A stretch of 64,000 nt of DNA from Flavobacteriaceae bacterium UBA5544. GTDB lineage: Bacteria; Bacteroidota; Bacteroidia; Flavobacteriales; Flavobacteriaceae. The DNA lies in the NCBI GenBank assembly GCA_002426755.1, contig DINI01000003.1, positions 46,113 to 110,112 of the forward strand, given 5' to 3'. Position 1 is the stretch's first letter; each line of letters starts with the position of its first letter. The notes below the pieces were generated by a model. The model saw only the letters and a list, made by a program, of their open reading frames with translations, made no database searches and was not told the DNA's origin. The translations under genes and the position numbers were made by a program. Positions 44,770 to 51,892 of this stretch are shown here, in pieces.

Positions 44770-45746
44770 TTTGCGAACCACTTCCAAGTTATCGCTAAAC
44801 CTTCTTTTACCGTAAATTGTGGGTTATAACTTAACAACTTTTCAGCTTTTGAGATGTCCGCCAAAGAATTCCTAACATCGCCTTGTCGTTCTGGTCCGTA
44901 GGTAGGTTTTAAATCGCTATCAGCTGCTTCCTTTAAGTTGTCCCATAATTGATTGACGCTAATACGTTCGCCACATGCGACGTTGAACACCTCATTGCTG
45001 GCCTCTTTAGAGGCAAAAAAACCTTTTACATTTGCTTGCACGGCATTATCCACAAATGTAAAGTCTCGTGTCTGCTCACCATCACCATTGATTTTTGGAG
45101 ATTTGTCGTCCTTTAAGGCTTGCATGAATAGAGGAATCACAGCCGCATAGGCTCCGTTTGGGCTTTGCTTTGGGCCAAATACATTAAAATAACGCAAGCC
45201 AATGACATCCGTCCCATAGGTCTTCCCAAAGACATCTGCATATAGTTCATTGACATATTTTGTGACCGCATAAGGTGATAACGGTTTCCCTATTTGATCT
45301 TCAACTTTAGGCAATGTTTTACTGTCTCCGTACGTAGAACTTGAGGCAGCATACACCATTCTTTTTACTGAATCGCTCTCTTTTAAGGCAATCATCATAT
45401 TGAGAAAGCCTGAAATATTTACTTCATTAGTCGTCGCAGGATCGTTGATAGAGCGCGGTACCGAGCCTAAAGCAGCTTGGTGTGATACATAGTCGATTCC
45501 TTGCATTGCCCTTTTACAAGTATCTAAATCGCGAATGTCGCCTTCTATTAATTCAAAGGACGGACTCGCCATAAATTCAGTAAGGTTTTCTCTGTACCCA
45601 TTTGAGAAATTATCCAATACCCTCACTTTTTTGGCATTATATTTTAGAAGATATTCAACCAAATTGGAGCCAATAAAACCTGCACCTCCTGTAATGAGAA
45701 AACGGCTATTTGATATGTCTTTTGTATGATATGATTTTTGGTACAT
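44766..45746 (-). CDS. UDP-N-acetylhexosamine 4-epimerase (WbpP/TviC-like SDR)
   Basis: A 326-residue extended short-chain dehydrogenase. The NAD loop TGGAGFIGSN is at 19-28, the catalytic tetrad includes AASSSTYGDS and SPYAVTKYVNELY (YxxxK). The N-terminal extension (MYQKSYHTKDISNS) and KVEDQIGKPLSPYAV match the WbpP/TviC class acting on UDP-GlcNAc/GalNAc or their uronic acids. With the dehydrogenase of the same arm it should supply UDP-GalNAcA or a related sugar. The ATG at 45746 is preceded by a heptad tract. Confidence 0.88.
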   Translation of the reverse strand: MYQKSYHTKDISNSRFLITGGAGFIGSNLVEYLLKYNAKKVRVLDNFSNGYRENLTEFMASPSFELIEGDIRDLDTCKRAMQGIDYVSHQAALGSVPRSINDPATTNEVNISGFLNMMIALKESDSVKRMVYAASSSTYGDSKTLPKVEDQIGKPLSPYAVTKYVNELYADVFGKTYGTDVIGLRYFNVFGPKQSPNGAYAAVIPLFMQALKDDKSPKINGDGEQTRDFTFVDNAVQANVKGFFASKEASNEVFNVACGERISVNQLWDNLKEAADSDLKPTYGPERQGDVRNSLADISKAEKLLSYNPQFTVKEGLAITWKWFAN

Positions 45747-45756
45747 GGTGGTTTGT

Positions 45757-45805
45757 GTTGTGAGTTGTGGGTTGTGAGTTGTCAGTTGTCGGTTGTCGGT
45801 TGTTT
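45757..45805. repeat. 7-bp-period tract, unit GTTGTNN, in the leader of the epimerase gene
   Basis: Seven perfectly phased heptads: GTTGTGA, GTTGTGG, GTTGTGA, GTTGTCA, GTTGTCG, GTTGTCG, GTTGTTT. The tract begins 10 bases upstream of the epimerase start codon (read on the minus strand) and would be transcribed as a CA-rich leader. Confidence 0.92.
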
Positions 45806-45830
45806 GGGATCACTCATTTAAAACTCATTA

Positions 45831-46271
45831 TTAATTATTTATCTGTGTTGATTTAAATTTATAACTAATTGTGTGCTCTCTATTAGCACAATGGTCAACG
45901 GCTTTTATATAAACTCTCCACTCCCTTTCAACGTAGGATATAAACTTGGATACTTTCGCACCTAAACTATCGTATTTTTCAATTAACGCTTCTGTTTCAG
46001 ATTCTGGATACAATTGTTGAATCATTTCCAATTGCGATACACATTACAACAAGGAAGCATGTGCATAGACCCAAAACTTTATAAAATCTTTTTTAAAACG
46101 ACGTCTCCCCCAACCTTCGACCATGTTATCTTTAATACTTTTTGATGATCGTCTCACTTGACTTCCCTGCTCAAAGAGTTCAAATTTAGGTAATTTCAAC
46201 GCCATATGATGGACTTCAATAGCATACTCAAAAGCAAGGTTATAAATATCTAAATCTCTGTAAGATTTCAT
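45831..46271 (-). pseudogene. Four-helix-bundle (23S rRNA IVS/S23-like) gene with an internal stop codon
   Basis: Minus-strand frame starting at ATG 46271: MKSYRDLDIYNLAFEYAIEV, GSQVRRSSKSIKDNMVEGWG and KDFIKFWVYAHASLL, then TAA at 46044-46046, then the same frame continues with a normal second half, MIQQLYPESETEALIEKYDS and KVSKFISYVERE, to 45831. The two halves are in the same phase; a single base change in one codon (GAA to TAA is the simplest) explains the break. S23-like proteins are about 120 residues, matching the joined length. It lies between the epimerase and dehydrogenase genes that normally pair. Function unknown. Confidence 0.75.
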
Positions 46272-46340
46272 AAGTCCTGAATCAAATAACTGCCTAAACC
46301 TTGATGTAGATAACGGATGCCGTCTTTAAATTTGAAACGG

Positions 46341-46369
46341 TAACCTGACAACACTCAACCAACAACACA
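46341..46369. repeat. 7-bp-period tract related to GTTGTNN but on the opposite strand
   Basis: On the minus strand the heptads read TGTTGTT, GGTTGAG, TGTTGTC, AGGTTAC, in the same consensus as the tract at 45757-45805 read on the plus strand. The two tracts therefore flank the four-helix pseudogene as an inverted pair. Confidence 0.55.
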
Positions 46370-46375
46370 TAATCG

Positions 46376-47668
46376 TTATAGCCTAGAATCCACAGAGTCT
46401 TTTGGCAACAAACATTTAACATCAAAAACAACCCCTATGTCAGAAGTAATTGCTTTCAAATTCAATTTTAAAAATTCATTATGTGACACTGCCAAAACAA
46501 TGGCATCGTAGCTACCGTGTAAATCTTCTTGTGAGTTCAATAAATCCAGGCCATATTCATGTTTCACTTCTTCTGGGGAAGCCCAAGGATCATAGACATC
46601 CACATTGATATCATAGGTTTGGAATTCTTCCACAATATCTATCACTCTAGAATTACGGATGTCGGGGCAATTCTCCTTAAATGTGATCCCAAGTACCAGA
46701 ACTTTTGAATCCTTAATACGAGCCCCTTTTTTGATCATCATTTTCACCGTCTCTTGGGCTACATAACTTCCCATGCTATCGTTCATCTTACGTCCTGCCA
46801 AAATAATTTCTGGATTATAGCCAACTTCAATCGCCTTTTGGGCCAAATAATATGGATCGACGCCGATACAGTGCCCTCCTACTAACCCAGGGGAAAAATT
46901 AATAAAATTCCATTTTGTACCAGCAGCTTCCAAAACTGCTTTGGTATCAATATCCAATAATCTAAAGATTTTAGACAGTTCGTTCACAAAAGCAATGTTA
47001 ATGTCGCGTTGCGAATTCTCAATGACTTTCGCAGCTTCTGCCACTTTTATGGAGGGTGCCTTATGCGTCCCAGCGGTGATGATGGACTTGTATAGTTGAT
47101 CTACTTCTTCAGCAATCTCGGGAGTGGAGCCAGAAGTGACCTTTAATATTTTGGTAACGGTATGCGTTTTGTCTCCAGGATTGATGCGTTCTGGGGAATA
47201 CCCTGCGTAAAAATCCGAATTAAAGGTGAGCCCAGAAACTTCTTCAAGAATGGGCACACAAATATCTTCAGTAGCACCTGGATACACTGTAGATTCGTAT
47301 ATAACGATATCACCTTTAGATAGCACTTTGCCAATAGTTTGACTTGATTTTATTAAAGGGGTAAAATCTGGCTTGTTAAGTTCATCTGTTGGTGTTGGTA
47401 CCGTAATGATGTAAATCGATGAATCCTTGATATCCTCTGCCGTATTGGAAATCAATAATCCTTTATTCGAGGCATGGTCCGATACTAAAACGGATTTTAA
47501 AGTATCATTTTCAACTTCCAACGTTTTATCTATTCCGTCCTTCAATTCATTGATACGTCTTTGATTGATATCAAATCCTACAACCAAATAGTGCTTTGCA
47601 AATTCAACCGCGAGCGGTAAACCTACATACCCTAATCCTACAACCGTTATCTTTTTTTTGGTGTTCAT
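46376..47668 (-). CDS. UDP-N-acetylhexosamine 6-dehydrogenase (nucleotide sugar dehydrogenase, TviB/WbpA-like)
   Basis: A 430-residue enzyme. The NAD loop GLGYVGLPLAVEFAKHY is at ~11-27, YESTVYPGATEDICVPIL and NPGDKTHTVTKILKVTSGS follow, and GLVGGHCIGVDPYYLAQKA contains the catalytic Cys (~264). The SYSPERINPGD-type sequence places it in the UDP-HexNAc dehydrogenase branch (TviB, WbpA, WecC) rather than UDP-glucose dehydrogenase. It oxidises the sugar to the uronic acid in two steps. Three bases separate it from the initiating transferase gene upstream. Confidence 0.9.
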   Translation of the reverse strand: MNTKKKITVVGLGYVGLPLAVEFAKHYLVVGFDINQRRINELKDGIDKTLEVENDTLKSVLVSDHASNKGLLISNTAEDIKDSSIYIITVPTPTDELNKPDFTPLIKSSQTIGKVLSKGDIVIYESTVYPGATEDICVPILEEVSGLTFNSDFYAGYSPERINPGDKTHTVTKILKVTSGSTPEIAEEVDQLYKSIITAGTHKAPSIKVAEAAKVIENSQRDINIAFVNELSKIFRLLDIDTKAVLEAAGTKWNFINFSPGLVGGHCIGVDPYYLAQKAIEVGYNPEIILAGRKMNDSMGSYVAQETVKMMIKKGARIKDSKVLVLGITFKENCPDIRNSRVIDIVEEFQTYDINVDVYDPWASPEEVKHEYGLDLLNSQEDLHGSYDAIVLAVSHNEFLKLNLKAITSDIGVVFDVKCLLPKDSVDSRL

Positions 47669-47671
47669 TGT

Positions 47672-48259
47672 TTAATTAACTATGGATTTTAAAATGTGCT
47701 TCAAATCTAAAGAAAAACTCCAAGTCTGCACATATTTTTTGTTGATTTTGACCTTATCAGGCCAAATAATCGTTCTATTGTAAGTTTCGGGGTCGTGTTG
47801 TTGTCCTAAAATGAGTTCTTCGTGTTTATATTTTAAAGTAGCCGGACCAGTGATTCCTGGCTTTACTTTTAAAATAATACGGTCCTCGCCTTGCAAAACA
47901 TCAGCGAACCCAGAAATGTCTGGTCTAGGTCCGACAAAACTCATCTGGCCTAGAATGACGTTGAACAATTGCGGCAATTCATCAAGTTTGGTATTCCTCA
48001 AGAATTTACCAATTCGTGTGGCGCTACGTTCCAAATGTCCTAAATGATGAATTTCATTTTTAAGCGTTCTAATTTTATAAATTCTAAATATGCGTCCAAA
48101 TTGACCCACACGTTCCTGCGAAAACAGACCCCATTGCTTGGTGTCGATGGTCGCCATAAGAACGAATACACCTATTGGAAGTATAAGAACGGGTAATAAA
48201 AGCAGGCTCAAAACCAAATCAAACGTACGCTTTAAAATAGATTGGTTTTTTGTAATCAA
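47672..48259 (-). CDS. Small initiating sugar phosphotransferase (PglC-like monotopic PGT)
   Basis: A 195-residue protein consisting only of the bacterial sugar-transferase domain: one re-entrant membrane helix (LVLSLLLLPVLILPIGVFVLM), the basic YKIRTL, LRNTKLDELPQLFNVI with the catalytic Asp-Glu, and FVGPRPDISGF. It transfers a sugar 1-phosphate from UDP-sugar to undecaprenyl phosphate and so starts the repeat unit. This is the second such enzyme in the window. It is in the wza-wzc operon. Confidence 0.92.
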   Translation of the reverse strand: MITKNQSILKRTFDLVLSLLLLPVLILPIGVFVLMATIDTKQWGLFSQERVGQFGRIFRIYKIRTLKNEIHHLGHLERSATRIGKFLRNTKLDELPQLFNVILGQMSFVGPRPDISGFADVLQGEDRIILKVKPGITGPATLKYKHEELILGQQHDPETYNRTIIWPDKVKINKKYVQTWSFSLDLKHILKSIVN

Positions 48260-48379
48260 AAGAATATCATTATAGTGGTCAAATTATTAGAATCGCCTAC
48301 TGAACAACTAAACAAACATATAACATAAGGCTGAACACTTCAATACAGAAAGAAATTAAAATTCAAAGCATTTCTCAAC

Positions 48380-50863
48380 TCAATTCCGCAAGACCTTTTT
48401 TAGACGTGCCCATAAGGAACGTTTGCCATTACCTTCATGATAGGCATTTCCATACACCCCATAGCCGTAGCCATAACCGTAGCCATAACCGTAGCCATAA
48501 CCATAATTATGATTGGTTTTATGCTTATAAAAGTTCAACACAAAACTGATGTTCTTCACCTCTCCCGCCCGATATTTGGCATTGATCAACGACAGCATTC
48601 CTTTTTTTGTATAATCCAAGCGCACCATAAAAATAGTGGCATCGGCATATTGGGTAAGCTCTAAAGCATCGGTAACCAATCCTAATGGTGGTGTATCCAA
48701 GACAATCATATCATAGGATTCACGCAATTGTGCAATGAGCAATTTCAGCTGATCAGACATCAATAATTCAGAAGGGTTTGGCGGTACAGGCCCGGATGGA
48801 ATCACATCCAGATTTTCAATAAACGTTTGCGTCCTAACTTCCTCCAATGTGCTTTCGCCAATAAGATAATTGACCATCCCTTTTTCATTGGTGATTTGAA
48901 AGTCATCAAAAATTTTAGGTTTTCTTAAATCGAGACCTAAAAGGATTGTCTTCTTTCCTGACAAGGCATAGACGGTTGCAATATTAATAGAAGAAAAGGT
49001 CTTCCCTTCTCCACTTACAGATGAGGTAATCAATAAGGTCTTACCCTTATCTTCATCTCCCTGCTTCTTAAAAATAAATTGCAAACTGGAACGAATTGAC
49101 CGAAAGGATTCCGCAACTGCAGATTTTGGCTTTTCAAAAACGACCAAATTGTTCTTATAATTATATTTCCCAATTAATCCAAGAATAGGAATATTGGACA
49201 AGCGCTCTATTTCATCCGATCCATGAATTGTGTTGTCCAAGAGAAAAATCACAAAAATAAAGAACATGGGACTGAAAAAACCAACCATCAACCCCATCAT
49301 GTAATTAAGGCTTTTATTAGGCCCTATGAGACCGCCGCCAATGTCTTTTGCTTCATCGATTGTTGTTATATCAGAGACATTCGCAGCTTTTACTATTGCT
49401 GCCTCCCCTCTTTTGGTTAAATAGATATTATAAGCTTCCTGACTCATATCCATTTTTCGCTGGATCTTTAGGAATTGTTGTTGATCTTCTGGCAGACCGC
49501 TCAATTGGGACTCCAATCGCGCAATATTGGAATTGATGGTATTTAAATTACTTGAAATGGTACGTTTGGTGGTACTTATGGTTTCCAAAAGCACATTTTT
49601 CTCTGCATCAATCTGTCGATCGATATCCTTAAATATGGTGTTTCCTTCTTTAACTGTATATTCTTTAGATTGCCGTTCAATAGCCAACGCTGTGATTTTG
49701 GAGACACTTGATAAAATATTGCTTTCTTCAATTCCAACGGATGTTGGTGCTGCAATTTTGGTATAATCCGTTTTGGTACGTAAATAGGTTTCTAAAGAGT
49801 TCAAGTAATTTAGTTTGGTCTGCTCTAACTCTTTATTCAAATCAAAGGATTTTAATTTTTCTGAAACGAGTTCCATTTCAGTGCTGATGTCAAAGATCTT
49901 ATTATCCTTTCGGAATTGGTTCATCTCTTCGTTCACATCCTTTAAATTGGCGTTGACGGCATTTAAACTGCTATCAATAAATTTGATGGTATTCGTCGCA
50001 TAGAGATTTTTGCGTTCCAATTCTGTCCTGCTTAATATTTTGGCAGTGGCATTTAGATAGTCCACTATTTTGGCCTTATTGCTTCCTGCCAAACTCAATT
50101 CTAGAACAGACGAAGCAGTCCCGTTAAAAGGTACAATACCTACTCCTGTCTGATATTTGTTTACAACGGAATCATAATTTAAAAACCTGAAATAAAACTG
50201 TCCATTTTTGGAAATTTGTTGTTTGTCTCGTTTCGTTATAGTTCCATTAAAAAATGGTAAATTAATAGTTTGCCCAAAGCTAAATGTGTTTGCAAATTCC
50301 CCAGGCGACGTTCTGATATTATATTTTTCCTTATCGGCATACCGCTGCGCCACAAAACTTTCTGATTCGAAATTAGTAGTAATTTCAAATTTAGTATTAT
50401 CAATCAATCGAATTCCAATAGGATGATTCAAAATCTGCCCTTTGGTATTATCCAAAGTAATTATAAATGGAGCATTTTTATAAATATCTTCCATTCGATA
50501 TTTACCTTCCCTTAAATACTCTATGTAATACTCAAGGGAATCTACAACCAATTCATTATGGGTTCTTGTCTTGACACTGGTCAGCACTTTTCCGACCTTT
50601 CCAGAAATACCGCCCCAATTAAACGAAATACTCGTATTAGCAGTAAAAAAAGGGTTTTGGTCGCTTTCAACGTTAATTAAAGAACTTAACTTATAAATAT
50701 TTTGCTTTCTTACATTGATTAGGTATGCGACAATTAGTGCAAGACCAATACAAACCAATACAAATTTCCACCAATTTAATACTTTAAACAAGTAACCCCT
50801 AAAATCGAAAGAAGTGCCTCTTGGTTCTGAATGGTCGTTATCCTGATATTCTAATTCTGACAT
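48380..50863 (-). CDS. wzc: Polysaccharide co-polymerase/tyrosine autokinase (Wzc)
   Basis: An 827-residue inner-membrane protein. A Wzz domain with two membrane segments (near 34 and 525) and a long periplasmic coiled coil (~270-480) is followed by a BY-kinase: Walker A SSVSGEGKT, Walker A' ILLGLDLRKP, Walker B YDMIVLDTPPLG. The tail has eight Tyr-Gly repeats (787-802) and a basic end; these tyrosines are probably autophosphorylation sites. Wzc controls chain length and export with Wza. It lies 16 bases after wza. Confidence 0.93.
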   Translation of the reverse strand: MSELEYQDNDHSEPRGTSFDFRGYLFKVLNWWKFVLVCIGLALIVAYLINVRKQNIYKLSSLINVESDQNPFFTANTSISFNWGGISGKVGKVLTSVKTRTHNELVVDSLEYYIEYLREGKYRMEDIYKNAPFIITLDNTKGQILNHPIGIRLIDNTKFEITTNFESESFVAQRYADKEKYNIRTSPGEFANTFSFGQTINLPFFNGTITKRDKQQISKNGQFYFRFLNYDSVVNKYQTGVGIVPFNGTASSVLELSLAGSNKAKIVDYLNATAKILSRTELERKNLYATNTIKFIDSSLNAVNANLKDVNEEMNQFRKDNKIFDISTEMELVSEKLKSFDLNKELEQTKLNYLNSLETYLRTKTDYTKIAAPTSVGIEESNILSSVSKITALAIERQSKEYTVKEGNTIFKDIDRQIDAEKNVLLETISTTKRTISSNLNTINSNIARLESQLSGLPEDQQQFLKIQRKMDMSQEAYNIYLTKRGEAAIVKAANVSDITTIDEAKDIGGGLIGPNKSLNYMMGLMVGFFSPMFFIFVIFLLDNTIHGSDEIERLSNIPILGLIGKYNYKNNLVVFEKPKSAVAESFRSIRSSLQFIFKKQGDEDKGKTLLITSSVSGEGKTFSSINIATVYALSGKKTILLGLDLRKPKIFDDFQITNEKGMVNYLIGESTLEEVRTQTFIENLDVIPSGPVPPNPSELLMSDQLKLLIAQLRESYDMIVLDTPPLGLVTDALELTQYADATIFMVRLDYTKKGMLSLINAKYRAGEVKNISFVLNFYKHKTNHNYGYGYGYGYGYGYGYGVYGNAYHEGNGKRSLWARLKKVLRN
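48459..48510. repeat. Hexamer/12-mer repeat encoding the Tyr-Gly tail of Wzc
   Basis: Three perfect copies of a 12-base unit CCGTAGCCATAA (plus strand) span 48465-48500 and partial copies extend both sides. The unit keeps frame, so unit loss or gain would change the number of phosphorylatable tyrosines in steps of two. Confidence 0.88.
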
Positions 50864-50879
50864 AACTTAAAGGAAATTG

Positions 50880-51674
50880 TTATAAGCGATTTATAAGTAA
50901 GAGGGTGGTGGTCACAAGAGAAATTGCCGTTATTACAGTTGACAAAGTTTCTCTCCCAGTTGTGCCAGTACCCCAGGTTTTTTGTTTTAATGGTTTTACG
51001 TAGATTATGTCATTTGGTTGAATGTAATAATAAGGAGACTTCATAACATTAACATCCGTTAAATCCAGATGATGTATTTGTTGACCCTGCGGATACTGTC
51101 GAATAATTAATACATCCTTTCGATCTCCTGTTATTTCAATATCCCCTACATTGGCAATGGCTTCATAAATGTTGACACGTTCCTGAAACAGTACTTGACT
51201 ACCTGTAGACCCCACTTCACCCATAGCGGTATATCTTAAACCGGATAACTTTACCGTGATAAAAATATTAGCTGTCTCTTTAAATTGTTCTGCCAAAAGC
51301 CTTTTTTTAATCAGGGCTTCCACTTCTTCAGTAGTGAAACCAAGAACGTTGACATGTCCAAGTTCTGGGATTCTTATGTTACCATGACCATCCACAGTGA
51401 ACCCATCAAAATACGCACGTTCCGAAGCACTTGCATTCAAATTTCCTTCACCTATTGGATTGAAAATGGTCACGTTTTCTTGATCCAAAACCTTAATCCT
51501 CACATTTAAAATATCATTGATCTGGATGCGATATGGCTTTTGTTGCTCCACCATGAGTTGCAAGGAATCGGTGGCCGTAGTTTTATTTTGTAAATAAACA
51601 ATGTCTTTATGTGGAATACAAGAGGTCAATAAACTCGTGACTATCAAACCAATAACCAATAAAACTCTATTCAT
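50880..51674 (-). CDS. wza: Polysaccharide export outer-membrane lipoprotein (Wza)
   Basis: A 264-residue lipoprotein (LTSC, lipidated Cys19). It has a Poly_export domain (PYRIQINDILNVRIKVLD, near 47) and an SLBB domain (GQVLFQERVNIYEAIANVGD, near 160), and ends in a C-terminal hydrophobic helix (TVITAISLVTTTLLLINRL) that could span the outer membrane. It forms the channel for the polymer, opposite Wzc. It is the first gene of the minus arm and follows a good promoter. Confidence 0.92.
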   Translation of the reverse strand: MNRVLLVIGLIVTSLLTSCIPHKDIVYLQNKTTATDSLQLMVEQQKPYRIQINDILNVRIKVLDQENVTIFNPIGEGNLNASASERAYFDGFTVDGHGNIRIPELGHVNVLGFTTEEVEALIKKRLLAEQFKETANIFITVKLSGLRYTAMGEVGSTGSQVLFQERVNIYEAIANVGDIEITGDRKDVLIIRQYPQGQQIHHLDLTDVNVMKSPYYYIQPNDIIYVKPLKQKTWGTGTTGRETLSTVITAISLVTTTLLLINRL

Positions 51675-51696
51675 AAGAAGGGTTCATGTTGTTCCA

Positions 51697-51725
51697 CAAA
51701 TATAACGTATCACTATCAATATCAA
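51697..51725 (-). promoter_or_regulatory. Promoter of the wza-wzc operon
   Basis: On the minus strand, TTG (51725-51723), an 18-base spacer and TATATTTG (51704-51697) match the Bacteroidota -33/-7 promoter. The predicted transcript start is about 15 bases before the wza ATG. Confidence 0.7.
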
Positions 51726-51751
51726 AATTAATATGCTTTTTTTATGTGAAT

Positions 51752-51786
51752 AGACATGAGATGTGAGACATTAGATATGAGATAAT
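51752..51786. repeat. 7-bp-period tract, unit AGAYATG
   Basis: Five phased heptads: AGACATG, AGATGTG, AGACATT, AGATATG, AGATAAT. The tract lies just upstream of the wza operon promoter and before the divergent ABC-F gene, marking the right edge of the polysaccharide locus. Confidence 0.82.
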
Positions 51787-51892
51787 TCTATCTATGGACG
51801 CTCTTCGGTATAGGTTTATCCCTAATTAGGCGAGTTAAAATGAAAGATTAAAGACTGAATAAAATTCACGTTCTTTGCAAAAAAATATCCCT

